From assembly GCA_025352695.1 (NCBI GenBank), contig JANXSK010000107.1, positions 1-64,000 of the forward strand: a stretch of DNA of 64,000 nt. Reading direction: 5' to 3'. The notes beneath the pieces were generated by a model that was not told where the DNA came from, did no database searches, and saw only the letters and a list, made by a program, of their open reading frames with translations. Both the position numbers and the translations under genes were made by a program. Origin of the DNA: Ferruginibacter sp. GTDB taxonomy: Bacteria; Bacteroidota; Bacteroidia; Chitinophagales; Chitinophagaceae. How positions within the stretch are numbered: the first letter of the stretch is position 1; each line of letters begins with the position of its first letter. This document shows positions 45,565 through 54,378 of the stretch, in pieces.

Positions 45565-46035
45565 ATGGCAATTGAAATTGGGCAAATAGCTCCCATATTT
45601 ATACTACACGATAGTGACAAAAAAAAAGTGAGTATAGCCGATTATAAGGATAAAAATGTTGTACTAATTTTTTTTCCGCAGTCTTTTACTGGAGTTTGTA
45701 CGGCAGAATTATGTAGTCTTCGTGATAACATAGCATTGTATAACAATACCAATGCGCAGGTATTAGGTATTTCGGTAGATTCTGTTTTTACTCTTGGAAA
45801 ATTTAAAGAAGAACAAAAACTAAATTTTCCTTTATTGAGCGATTTTAATAAAGAGGTATCAACTGCTTATGATGCTATTTATAATGACTGGATCTTAGAC
45901 ATGAAAGGTGTTAGTAAACGCTCTGCCTTTGTAATAGATAAAAATGGCATAATAATATATGCTGAGGTGTTGGAAAGTGCCGGTGAACTCCCCAATTTTG
46001 AAGCAATACAATTAATACTAGCTTCACTTAATTAG
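45565..46035 (+). CDS. Peroxiredoxin, PrxQ/BCP-like
   Basis: The product reduces peroxides with thiols. I start at ATG 45565 (MAIEIGQIAPIFILHDSDKK); an upstream in-frame ATG at 45508 would add a 19-aa hydrophobic leader and cannot be excluded as an export signal. The peroxidatic Cys45 is in PQSFTGVCTAELC, and Cys50 five residues on is the resolving Cys of the PrxQ class. The conserved Arg is expected in GVSKRSAFVID. Length 156 aa. It lies 171 bp after oxyR on the same strand, in a position to take over peroxide removal from the dead catalase. Confidence 0.9.
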   Translation: MAIEIGQIAPIFILHDSDKKKVSIADYKDKNVVLIFFPQSFTGVCTAELCSLRDNIALYNNTNAQVLGISVDSVFTLGKFKEEQKLNFPLLSDFNKEVSTAYDAIYNDWILDMKGVSKRSAFVIDKNGIIIYAEVLESAGELPNFEAIQLILASLN

Positions 46036-46045
46036 TATATATTTA

Positions 46046-46110
46046 ATTGTAAAAGGTTAAAGAAATTTTAAACTTATGCAACCTTTTACAATAAATTGTA
46101 TTTTTTTTTG
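46046..46110 (+). terminator. Terminator after the peroxiredoxin gene
   Basis: A perfect 13-bp stem (46046-46058 with 46080-46092) with a 21-nt AT-rich loop is followed by ATAAATTG and then nine Ts (46101-46109). It starts 10 bp after the stop codon. The long loop makes it less typical, but the T-run supports termination. Confidence 0.6.
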
Positions 46111-46130
46111 TTTAATGAGTTGTCTATTCT

Positions 46131-46502
46131 ATGAAAGAATTAACTATTTTTACTCAATTGAAAAAATTAATTATTATATCAACCATTTTATTTGGATTAA
46201 CATTTACTTCTTTTGCTCAAAATAAAATTGCCGGAAACTACGGTGATCCATCTGCAAAATTGATTAAGTATTATCCAAATCCTGCCACTACGGTAATTAA
46301 TTTTGAATTTTTACGAGGTTACGATAAGTCGTTTTCACTACAACTTTATAATTTTATGGGCAAAAAAATTTTGAATGTAACCACACTAGCCCAGCTTACC
46401 AACGTATCTTTAAATGGTTTTTACCGGGGTGTTTATATTTTTCGCCTGAGTGATAAAAATGGTAACATCATTGACTCAGGAAAATTTCAAATAGTAAACT
46501 AA
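46131..46502 (+). CDS. Small secreted protein consisting mainly of a T9SS type A sorting domain
   Basis: This is a 123-aa protein. A signal peptide ends near residue 33 (ILFGLTFTSFAQ). Almost at once the C-terminal sorting domain starts: KLIKYYPNPATTVINFEF, LQLYNFMGKKILNVT, GFYRGVYIFRLSDKNG and SGKFQIVN. That is the conserved type IX secretion signal, normally attached to a large cargo. Here there are only about 15 residues of cargo. It may be a minimal cell-surface peptide, a remnant of a larger protein, or a carrier for attachment to lipopolysaccharide. The start could also be an internal Met a few codons later. Confidence 0.8.
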   Translation: MKELTIFTQLKKLIIISTILFGLTFTSFAQNKIAGNYGDPSAKLIKYYPNPATTVINFEFLRGYDKSFSLQLYNFMGKKILNVTTLAQLTNVSLNGFYRGVYIFRLSDKNGNIIDSGKFQIVN

Positions 46503-46712
46503 TTTTCTTTTCTGTTTAATCTTCTTTAAATATTTTACTTATCTAAATTTTAAATTAATATTTGGTAGTCTTTTGTATGACATCAGATTGTACAATTCTA
46601 CTTTATTCATTTTATTCAGGAAAAATCTAAGTATTTAACAAAGGTTGTTCGTCATTTAATAATCCTAAAGAATTTGTTTTGATAAATACTCCTTTAAATT
46701 GATGTACTGTTT

Positions 46713-47894
46713 TTACAAAACCTGTACAATCAAAAATTTTAAATAATGTGTATTTTCCTGACCACGAATAATTGGGTGATCAGCAGATTGAGTATTAAAT
46801 ACTACTTGTCTTATTTTTCGTTTGGCATCTTTTGCTGCCATATTAATGATGTCTAAAAATAATTCAGGTTTTACTAAATTGGTACAACTGGAAGTTACTA
46901 AAAACCCACCTGGCTTTATCAGTTTCAAGGCCCGCAAATTAATTTCCTTATAACCTGAAACTGCTTTATCAATGGTGCTCCTGCTTTTTGTAAATGAAGG
47001 TGGGTCAAGCATTACAACGTTCCATAGCCTACCTTCCTTACTCCATTCTTTTAATACATCAAAAGCATTTACACATTGAAACCTACAAGTATTTTCTAGT
47101 CCATTTAGTGCCGCATTGTTATTGCACATATCAATTGCACTTTGAGAAATATCTAAGCCTAAAACAGATTTTGCTCCATAATTTGCTGCAGCTATTTCGA
47201 AAGATCCTGTATAACAAAATGCACCCAGTACATCCGCATTTATTACAATATGTTGTATGGCACGACGGTTATCTTGTTGATCTAAAAAATAGCCAGTTTT
47301 TTGCCCGTTGGCAATATCTACATTTAATTTAATCCCATTTTCAGTAATAATAATATTGGTATCAAAAGGTTCGGATAAAAAACCTTTATGTTGTTCCAAT
47401 CCTTCCAATTCTCTAACAGGAACATCATTACGCTCATAAATACCTTTAGGCAAAAATATTTTATTGAGGGCACCAACAATAGCTGGCTTCCATACATCAA
47501 TACCTAAGGCCAGCGTTTGTATAACAAAATAGTCACTAAATTTATCGATGATTAACTGAGGAATATCATCTGCTTCGCCAAAAATTAACCGGCAGTTTTC
47601 TGTATATCCCAAAGTTTGCCGATATGCCCATGCCTGTTTTATTTTATTATAAAAAAACTGGTCATCAATTGCTTCATCCTTATCCCTTGTAAGCAAACGA
47701 ACCATAATCTGCGATTGTGGATTTATGTACCCTTTACCTATAAATTTTTTGTCATGCGTAAACACATTTACAATTTCACCAGCTTTGGCCGCAGCATCTA
47801 ATGCTTTGCCACGGTTTATTTCATTGGCAAAAATCCAGGGGTGTCCATTTTCTACCCTGTTACCAACATTTTTATTAAGAAAAAGACTTTTCAT
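46713..47894 (-). CDS. Class I SAM-dependent rRNA methyltransferase, RlmI-like
   Basis: This is a 393-aa protein. An N-terminal PUA domain (residues 1-80, GNRVENGHPWIFANEINRG) binds RNA. A central EEHEE-type domain follows, then a Rossmann methyltransferase domain with GAFCYTGSFEIAAANYGAK (SAM loop), VLGLDISQSAIDMC, catalytic VMLDPPSFTKS and LVTSSCTN. The layout equals E. coli RlmI (YccW), which methylates a 23S rRNA cytosine at C5; the exact base in this organism is not shown by sequence. Monocistronic and divergent from grpE. Confidence 0.9.
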   Translation of the reverse strand: MKSLFLNKNVGNRVENGHPWIFANEINRGKALDAAAKAGEIVNVFTHDKKFIGKGYINPQSQIMVRLLTRDKDEAIDDQFFYNKIKQAWAYRQTLGYTENCRLIFGEADDIPQLIIDKFSDYFVIQTLALGIDVWKPAIVGALNKIFLPKGIYERNDVPVRELEGLEQHKGFLSEPFDTNIIITENGIKLNVDIANGQKTGYFLDQQDNRRAIQHIVINADVLGAFCYTGSFEIAAANYGAKSVLGLDISQSAIDMCNNNAALNGLENTCRFQCVNAFDVLKEWSKEGRLWNVVMLDPPSFTKSRSTIDKAVSGYKEINLRALKLIKPGGFLVTSSCTNLVKPELFLDIINMAAKDAKRKIRQVVFNTQSADHPIIRGQENTHYLKFLIVQVL

Positions 47895-48074
47895 GCCGCA
47901 AAGGTAACTTTTAACGTGTCAGGCTGTTCATTTTATCACAAATAGCAGCTTTTTTTTGCCAATTTGGCTGTAAATCAAGGCTTGGCAAAATGTTTGACTA
48001 TGCTACATTCACGCATCTTTTGGGACAGTTTGTGCCCTAGATGTAAGCGTAAAAAGTTGTAAATACTATTTGAT

Positions 48075-48650
48075 ATGGAACAAAAAATAAAAGTAACAGA
48101 AGACGAGCAAACTTTATCAGCATCAATGCAGGGTTTTGAAGATATTAATTCCGATGCTGATATACCCGGAAATAACCATTTATCCAATCCTGAAGAAGAA
48201 AATATATTAGAGAAAATTCAAGCAGCATTGGAAGAACAAAAAGACAAATATATTCGCTTGTTTGCCGAATTTGATAACTATAAACGCCGTAGTGCCAAAG
48301 AAAGAATTGAACTAATTCAAACTGCAGGCAAAGAGGTAATTACTTCTTTATTGGATGTTTTAGACGATAGTGAAAGAGCAGAAAAACAACTGCAGACGAG
48401 CAATGATCTTGAACAAATTAAAAAAGGTATTGAACTGGTATTTGGTAAGCTTAGAAATATTTTGCAAGCTAAGGGTTTAAAAGCTATGGAAAGTATTAAT
48501 ACAGATTTTGATGTAGAGAAACATGAAGCCATTACAGAAATACCTGCGCCAACCGAAACATTAAAAGATAAAGTGATAGATGAAGTGCAAAAAGGATATT
48601 ATTTAAATGATAAAATTATTAGGTTTGCTAAAGTGGTAGTAGGTAAATAA
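48075..48650 (+). CDS. grpE: Nucleotide exchange factor GrpE
   Basis: GrpE releases ADP from DnaK in the heat-shock chaperone cycle. This 191-aa protein has a disordered acidic N-terminal 45 residues, a long dimer helix (LEEQKDKYIRLFAEFDNYKR), then RSAKERIELIQTAGKEVITSLLDVLD, and a beta-wing with EKHEAITEIPAPTETLKDKVIDEV and KGYYLNDKIIRFAKVVVG at the end. It is upstream of dnaJ on the same strand with a 229-bp gap; dnaK is not in the window. No HrcA-type inverted repeat was found upstream. Confidence 0.95.
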   Translation: MEQKIKVTEDEQTLSASMQGFEDINSDADIPGNNHLSNPEEENILEKIQAALEEQKDKYIRLFAEFDNYKRRSAKERIELIQTAGKEVITSLLDVLDDSERAEKQLQTSNDLEQIKKGIELVFGKLRNILQAKGLKAMESINTDFDVEKHEAITEIPAPTETLKDKVIDEVQKGYYLNDKIIRFAKVVVGK

Positions 48651-48879
48651 ACTAGCTCCTGGCAACTATATTCTGCACTTAAATTATTTTGGGTGGACAA
48701 AATTTACTTAAAAAATTATTTTATTTTTTTAAGTTTTGATAAAAGTATCTAATTGGTATGTGATATAAGACAACAATAATAATCAACAAAAAAAAAGCTT
48801 ATAACAAAATAGTTAATAACATGTCTTTATCCTTTTACAAGGTTAGACTTAAAAAATTACCCTTTGGGGACGCTGGGTT

Positions 48880-50052
48880 ATGAAGAAAGATTTTTACGAA
48901 ATATTGGGGGTTGCAAAATCTGCATCACAAGACGAAATAAAGAAAGCTTACCGCAAAGTAGCTATGCAATTTCATCCTGATCGGAATCCTGGAGATAAGG
49001 TGTCTGAAGAAAAATTTAAGGAAGCTGCAGAGGCGTATGAAATATTAAGTGATACTGATAAAAGAGCACAATTCGATAGGTTTGGCCATCAAGCATTTAG
49101 CAATGGAGGCCGCGGTGGAAGTGGTGGATTTAGCGGTAGTGGCATGAACATGGATGATATCTTTAGCCAGTTTGGAGATATTTTTGGTGAAGAAAGCCCT
49201 TTTGGTAGTTTTTTTGGTAGTGGAAGTGGACGTCGTGCTTCTGGTGGACGTAGTCAAGGTGTTAGAGGTAGTAATCTTCGTATAAAAATAAAATTAAATT
49301 ACGAAGAGATGGCGAAGGGCGCCTCCAAAACTGTAAAAGTAAAAAAATATGTGCCTTGCGCTAGCTGTAGTGGTAGTGGCGCAAAAGATAAAAATAGTGT
49401 GCAAACCTGTGGTACCTGCGGTGGTAGTGGGCAGGTAAGAAAGGTACAAAATACTTTTTTAGGACAGATGCAAACAGTAACAACCTGCCCCAACTGTAAT
49501 GGTGAAGGAAGTACTATTGCCAACAAATGTACAAGTTGTAAAGGCGAAGGCAGGGTTTACGGAGAAGAAACGGTAACAATTGAAATTCCGGCCGGTGTGC
49601 AGGAAGGTATGCAGCTAAGCATGAATGGCAAAGGAAATGCCGGTGAACGTGGCGGTGTAAATGGCGACTTGATAATTTTAATTGAAGAAGAAGCGCATGC
49701 TCAATTACACAGAGATGGATTGAATGTTGCTTTTGATTTACATATCTCTTTTCCTGAAGCAGTTTTTGGTACTAATATAGAAGTGCCAACCATTGACGGA
49801 AAAGCAAAAATAAAAATTCCACCAGGCACACAGAGCGGTAAAATATTTCGGTTGAAAGGTAAAGGATTTCCATCTGTAAACTCCTACGAAAAAGGTGACC
49901 AATTAATACATGTAAATGTTTGGACGCCTCAACATGTTAGTAGTGAAGAAAAGTTAATGCTGGAAAAAATGCAGGAAAGCCCCAATTTTGAACCTAAGCC
50001 CGAAAAAGGAGATAAATCTTTTTTTGACAAGGTAAGAGAAATGTTTGCTTAG
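48880..50052 (+). CDS. dnaJ: Chaperone DnaJ
   Basis: DnaJ is the Hsp40 co-chaperone that delivers substrates to DnaK. This is a full type I DnaJ of 390 aa. J domain: FYEILGVAKSASQDEIKKAY with the HPD motif in MQFHPDRNPGD. A Gly/Phe-rich region follows (residues 75-130, including a GSFFGSGSGRRASGG stretch). Four zinc-finger repeats come next (CASCSGSG, CGTCGGSG, CPNCNGEG, CTSCKGEG), then the substrate-binding C-terminal domains (IEIPAGVQEGMQLSM). It ends 9 bp from the convergent VWA gene, so both transcripts must terminate inside each other. Confidence 0.96.
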   Translation: MKKDFYEILGVAKSASQDEIKKAYRKVAMQFHPDRNPGDKVSEEKFKEAAEAYEILSDTDKRAQFDRFGHQAFSNGGRGGSGGFSGSGMNMDDIFSQFGDIFGEESPFGSFFGSGSGRRASGGRSQGVRGSNLRIKIKLNYEEMAKGASKTVKVKKYVPCASCSGSGAKDKNSVQTCGTCGGSGQVRKVQNTFLGQMQTVTTCPNCNGEGSTIANKCTSCKGEGRVYGEETVTIEIPAGVQEGMQLSMNGKGNAGERGGVNGDLIILIEEEAHAQLHRDGLNVAFDLHISFPEAVFGTNIEVPTIDGKAKIKIPPGTQSGKIFRLKGKGFPSVNSYEKGDQLIHVNVWTPQHVSSEEKLMLEKMQESPNFEPKPEKGDKSFFDKVREMFA

Positions 50053-50061
50053 CAAAGTGAC

Positions 50062-51810
50062 TTATCTCTTTTTTTTTCCATAAATTTTTTTTGCATTAAC
50101 CACAAGTTGTATAAACTGTTTTTGCAAATAGTTGTTTTGATCAACAGCATCGTTGGCGATATTTTCAATTTCTACCCAATCGCAGCCATTGGAATATTTG
50201 GATTGCCTTATTTTCATTCCAAACATTCCAATGGCTGCCCCAAACTGAAACTCTTTGTCAATTTTATTAAAAGCAAGGTAATTAGCCGGGCAATCATAAT
50301 TTAATACCTTTCTAATTTTTGTTGCAGGGAAAGTAAATTTTAGTGATACTTGTGCAGGAGAAATTAAAGAGGAGGAATCAAAAATTCCATTAAACATTGC
50401 AGGTGTTATTTCAAAAATAGCTAGTACACTATTTCCACTACCTATATCTCCTCCTTCCAATTCGCCGGAACTATCTGCTATAGCATCCCTTTTATTATCA
50501 AAGCCAATTAAGCGATAATCTTTTATTACAGATGGATTGAAGCGTACATTTAAAAATACATCATCTGCAACAGAAAAAAATGTTTGTGTTACTTCTTTTA
50601 CCAATACTTTTTCAGCTTCATTTATGTCATCCAGGTATGCATAATTGCCATTGCCTCTTTTAGCTAAAATTTCTAATTTAGAGTCTTTATAATTTCCCAT
50701 ACCCACACCAAGACAAGTTAAATACACACCCGATTTTTTTTCTTTTGTAATAAGATCTTCCAATGCCTTTTCTGTTACTTCACCTACATTAAAGTCTCCG
50801 TCTGTTGCCAGTATTATCCTATTATTACCCCCTTTTATAAAAGCACTTTCTGCTACCTTATAAGCCATTCTAATAGCCAATTCCCCGGGTGTATCTCCAT
50901 TTGCTGTAAGCTCTTCGATAGATGCTATGATTTTTTGTTTTTCTGCACCACTTGTTGGCTGAAGCCAAACTGAAACAGTGCCTCCATATGCTACAATAGA
51001 TACTGTATCTATAGCCCTTAAATTCTTTATCAGCATTTGAAAGGCTGCTTTTACAAGCGGCAATCTGCTTGGAAGCTCCATACTGCCCGAGGCATCTATT
51101 AAAAAAACAAGATTAGATGGAGGTATATTCTCCATATCAAGTTTACATGCATTTACATTTAAAAATAATAGTTTGCTTTCAGCATTCCACGGACAATCTG
51201 ATATCTGTGATTCAATTTCAAAAACATCCTTTTTGTCAGGTTCCCTATAATGAAGATTAAAATAATTTAATAATTCTTCAATACGTACGGCATCAGGAGG
51301 AACCATACTTTTTGCATTTATAAACCGTCGGATATTGCTATAGGAAGCCTTATTTATATTGAGTGAAAAACCTGTGTTTGGGAATTTATGAACATTTACG
51401 ATTTCATTTTCTACCAATGAAAAATAAGATTCATCACTTACATACCAATTGTAAGTAGAAGAAAAATTCTGATCTTTTGTAATGGAAACTAATTTGGAAC
51501 GATTTTTACTTATGTTAGTAGATAAAGCCTTTAAAACAATCTGCTGAAACACATCTGTTTTTACATTGATCGATACAGTTTCATAACCATCAAACATGAC
51601 GGTAAGCGAATCTACAGCGTTGCGGCAGGATAAACCAAAACCGCCTGAAGAACCTGAATAATAAATGTTCTTATCAGAGTGTAGCAATATTTTAACATTC
51701 TGTAGCAATTGATTCTTCACGTCCTTAATTTCTCCACGCAGGTAATATTGCGCATTGGTTTTTTGAACAAAAAGGGATAATAGTAATATGTAGACTACTA
51801 GTTTTTTCAA
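50062..51810 (-). CDS. Secreted von Willebrand factor A protein, YfbK-like
   Basis: This is a 582-aa protein. Signal peptide (residues 1-20, VYILLLSLFVQKTNAQ), then a CarboxypepD_reg-like domain (YYLRGEIKDVKNQLLQNVKI), a YfbK N-terminal segment (TGFSLNINKASYSNIRRFI, then VRIEELLNYFNLHY), the VWA domain with a complete MIDAS motif FLIDASGSMELPSRLPLVK and later TDGDFNVGE, and a DUF3520-type C-terminus. It binds divalent metal and probably a protein partner at the cell surface or in the periplasm. The partner is unknown. It resembles YfbK of enterobacteria, with the extra N-terminal beta-sandwich usual in Bacteroidota. Confidence 0.88.
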   Translation of the reverse strand: MKKLVVYILLLSLFVQKTNAQYYLRGEIKDVKNQLLQNVKILLHSDKNIYYSGSSGGFGLSCRNAVDSLTVMFDGYETVSINVKTDVFQQIVLKALSTNISKNRSKLVSITKDQNFSSTYNWYVSDESYFSLVENEIVNVHKFPNTGFSLNINKASYSNIRRFINAKSMVPPDAVRIEELLNYFNLHYREPDKKDVFEIESQISDCPWNAESKLLFLNVNACKLDMENIPPSNLVFLIDASGSMELPSRLPLVKAAFQMLIKNLRAIDTVSIVAYGGTVSVWLQPTSGAEKQKIIASIEELTANGDTPGELAIRMAYKVAESAFIKGGNNRIILATDGDFNVGEVTEKALEDLITKEKKSGVYLTCLGVGMGNYKDSKLEILAKRGNGNYAYLDDINEAEKVLVKEVTQTFFSVADDVFLNVRFNPSVIKDYRLIGFDNKRDAIADSSGELEGGDIGSGNSVLAIFEITPAMFNGIFDSSSLISPAQVSLKFTFPATKIRKVLNYDCPANYLAFNKIDKEFQFGAAIGMFGMKIRQSKYSNGCDWVEIENIANDAVDQNNYLQKQFIQLVVNAKKIYGKKKR

Positions 51811-51885
51811 ATCACAAAATAAAAATTAAAGTAAGTTATAAAAAATTGTTTAAAAAAATAGCTTATTGTTATCTGATGTAATTTT

Positions 51886-52425
51886 TTAGTTTTCAACCAC
51901 CTCATAAATTTCCCTCAAATTTCTACCTAGTCCATCATAATCCAACCCAAAGCCAAGTAAAAATATATTTGGCACATTAAACCCCAGGTAGTCTATTTTA
52001 ATTGGATATTGTAACGCAGTTGGTTTATGTAGCAAAGCTGCAATTTTTAAGGAGGCAGGTTGCTGAATATGTAATTGTGGTAAAAACTGGTGTAAAGTGT
52101 TACCTGTATCAACAATATCTTCTATTATAATTACATGCCGGTCTTTTAATGGTTCGTCAAGTCCTATAGAAGTAATTACGTTGCCTGTTGAACGGGTTCC
52201 TTTATAGGATGCTAATTTTATAAAACAAATTTCTGCGTCAATATTAATCTCTTTAAATAGGTCACTCGCAAACATAAAAGCTCCATTTAAAATAGCAATA
52301 AATATTGGTCGCTTACCTTCATATTCCTTATTAAGTTCTGCTGCTAATTCTTTTATGCGGTTGCTAATGACTGCCGCACTAATATAGAGCTTAAATTTTT
52401 TATCATTTACTTGAATTACTGACAT
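51886..52425 (-). CDS. hpt: Hypoxanthine phosphoribosyltransferase
   Basis: The product salvages hypoxanthine and guanine to IMP and GMP with PRPP, in the cytosol. Its 179 aa is the normal size. Motifs: the flexible substrate loop LASYKGTRSTG, the PRPP-binding signature VIIIEDIVDTGNTLHQ and the purine-contact region VPNIFLLGFGLDYDGLGRNL near the end. It lies 36 bp downstream of the glucosaminidase gene and 75 bp upstream of the VWA gene on the minus strand, so it may be part of a loose operon. Confidence 0.95.
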   Translation of the reverse strand: MSVIQVNDKKFKLYISAAVISNRIKELAAELNKEYEGKRPIFIAILNGAFMFASDLFKEINIDAEICFIKLASYKGTRSTGNVITSIGLDEPLKDRHVIIIEDIVDTGNTLHQFLPQLHIQQPASLKIAALLHKPTALQYPIKIDYLGFNVPNIFLLGFGLDYDGLGRNLREIYEVVEN

Positions 52426-52461
52426 TATTGAAAATAGTTATGGGCTGTTTATTTGTACAAA

Positions 52462-53625
52462 TTATTTAGAAACAATTAATTGCTGTCCTATTTGTAAATT
52501 ATCTGAAGTTAAATTATTCCATTCTCTTAACTGCTTCACAGATACCTGGTATTTTTTTGCAATGATATATAAGCCTTCTTTTGGTTGAACAGAATGAATT
52601 TTTTCAGTTACTGTGGCAAACGTATTTTCTGCGGCGGCCTGTATTGCATTAGCCTGCTGGGTTTGGACGGTTGGCTTTAAATACAATTTTGTGCCAACTG
52701 GTACATCTGTAGTTTGGGTTAATGTATTGTAAGATAAAAGGGATGTTAACTGGATACCATTTTTTTGTGCTATATCGTAGAGCGTTTCGGTCTGTTGTAC
52801 AACATAAAAATCTCTGTCGCCTGTTTTAGATTTTTTTTGTAAAAAAATAATCTGGTCGTTGGTAAGAATCCCATCCTTTTCCAAATCATTAAAGGCTAAT
52901 AATTTACTTAAATCAATATCATTTTCAGTTGCAATTGCTAGCAAAGATGTTCCTTTTGTGGCATTTATATATTTATGGCTATTGATACTGTTACCTTTTG
53001 CACTTGAAAATTTTGCAGCAATTTCATCAAATATTGTTTCTTTTTCGGGCTTTGATACCCGAGGTTCCTTATCATCCTGGTATTTATCACTTTCTATTTT
53101 AGGTACATCCCCTGCTGCTTCCAGTGAATACTGTTGCAAGTTGTATTGCTCAATATTTTTTATCAGAATATCCGGATATTTTGGGTTGGTTGCATAACCT
53201 GCTTTTCTTAATCCTATCGCCCATCCTTTGTAATCAGTTGGTGCTAACTTAAATAAAGACGCATAGCGCTCAGTACCTCTTAAATAATTACTGTGATCCC
53301 TGTAAGATGCTTCTGCATCTTTGTAACTTCGAAAACATTCACCGGCTGCATCATCATCATGACTTACTCCTTCCCCCGTCCAAGAGGTTTTACACTTTAT
53401 ACCAAAATGATTATTTGATTTTTTTACTAGGTCGCTATTACCACTTTCAGTTTCTAATATTCCCTGAGCCAGCGTAATGGCTGCGGGTACGCCCATTCTT
53501 TTCATTTCTCTTATTGCAAGATCCTTATACATTTCAATATACTCCAGCGGCTTTATTGATTGCGCCATTGCAATTGATATATTAATTACAAGAATCAGCA
53601 AGAAATAAATAATTTTTTTAAACAT
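52462..53625 (-). CDS. Peptidoglycan glucosaminidase with LysM repeats
   Basis: This is a 387-aa exported protein. Signal peptide (residues 1-21, YFLLILVINISIAMAQ). The glucosaminidase domain (about 25-165) has the catalytic Glu in ITLAQGILETESGNSDLVKK, then NNHFGIKCKTSWTGE and YATNPKYPDILI. Three LysM-type repeats follow: ATKGTSLLAIATENDIDLSK, VQQTETLYDIAQKNGIQLTS and VQPKEGLYIIAKKYQVSVKQ, which bind glycan. It should cut peptidoglycan in cell-wall turnover or division. It is preceded by the O-methyltransferase gene (34 bp) and followed by hpt. Confidence 0.92.
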   Translation of the reverse strand: MFKKIIYFLLILVINISIAMAQSIKPLEYIEMYKDLAIREMKRMGVPAAITLAQGILETESGNSDLVKKSNNHFGIKCKTSWTGEGVSHDDDAAGECFRSYKDAEASYRDHSNYLRGTERYASLFKLAPTDYKGWAIGLRKAGYATNPKYPDILIKNIEQYNLQQYSLEAAGDVPKIESDKYQDDKEPRVSKPEKETIFDEIAAKFSSAKGNSINSHKYINATKGTSLLAIATENDIDLSKLLAFNDLEKDGILTNDQIIFLQKKSKTGDRDFYVVQQTETLYDIAQKNGIQLTSLLSYNTLTQTTDVPVGTKLYLKPTVQTQQANAIQAAAENTFATVTEKIHSVQPKEGLYIIAKKYQVSVKQLREWNNLTSDNLQIGQQLIVSK

Positions 53626-53659
53626 AATAAATCAAAAATTTTAAAGATCTATTTGTTAA

Positions 53660-54298
53660 TTACAATTTTTGAATTAACAGCAGGCCATCTCTTATAGTTA
53701 ACAAAACCTGTTCTACTCTTCTATCATTTTTTACATGTGCATTAAATGCATCTACGGCTTTTGCATTTTTACCACTTATATTTTGCTCCAATACCTGGCC
53801 GTGAAATAACACATTGTCAGCAATGATAATACCATTTTGTTTTACCGATGGCAAAACTAATTCGTAATAATGAATATACCCTATTTTATCTGCATCAATA
53901 AAAACGATATCCCATACTTCATCTAAAGTTGGAATAATTTGTTTGGCATCGCCTATATGCAATACAATATTTTTGTTATTAGCAGACTGCTCAAAAAAAG
54001 CCCTTGCTGTAGCTCCATCTTCTTCTCTTAACTCGATGGTATGTAATTTACCTTCCGGCTGCAATCCCTTTGCTAAACACAACGCACTATATCCGGTAAA
54101 TGTGCCGATCTCCAAAATTTTTTTTGGTTGTAATAAACGGCTAAACATTGTTAAAAAACTTCCCTGAACATGCCCGCTAATCATATGTGACTTTGCATGT
54201 GTTTTTGTAGTATATCTGTTTATTTCCAGCAAAAGGTCATCTTCTGCTGAAGAAAAATTTGCTGCATAGGCTTCTGCTGCAATATTTACAAGTTCCAT
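53660..54298 (-). CDS. O-methyltransferase, class I SAM-dependent (COMT-like)
   Basis: This is a 212-aa soluble protein of the Methyltransf_3 family. SAM-binding loop ILEIGTFTGYSALCLAKGL, acidic SAM ribose contact in LHTIELREEDG, metal/catalytic region IVFIDADKIGYIHYYELVLP and ADNVLFHGQVLE. The family uses a divalent cation and methylates catechol-like hydroxyls; the true substrate here is unknown. It has its own 80-bp upstream gap after the symporter, and the glucosaminidase gene follows closely. Confidence 0.88.
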   Translation of the reverse strand: MELVNIAAEAYAANFSSAEDDLLLEINRYTTKTHAKSHMISGHVQGSFLTMFSRLLQPKKILEIGTFTGYSALCLAKGLQPEGKLHTIELREEDGATARAFFEQSANNKNIVLHIGDAKQIIPTLDEVWDIVFIDADKIGYIHYYELVLPSVKQNGIIIADNVLFHGQVLEQNISGKNAKAVDAFNAHVKNDRRVEQVLLTIRDGLLLIQKL

Positions 54299-54378
54299 TA
54301 ATATTGATTGTTTATTAACAATAATGCGATTATAATTTGCTAATTAATAGTGTAAAAGTAAAATATATATTTAATTGA

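Noticed and set aside
47982-47998. Second sigma-54-like site, TTGGCAA-N5-TTGAC, upstream of grpE
   Set aside because: The -24 half is good but the invariant GC of the -12 element is GA, so it is not credible without experimental support.
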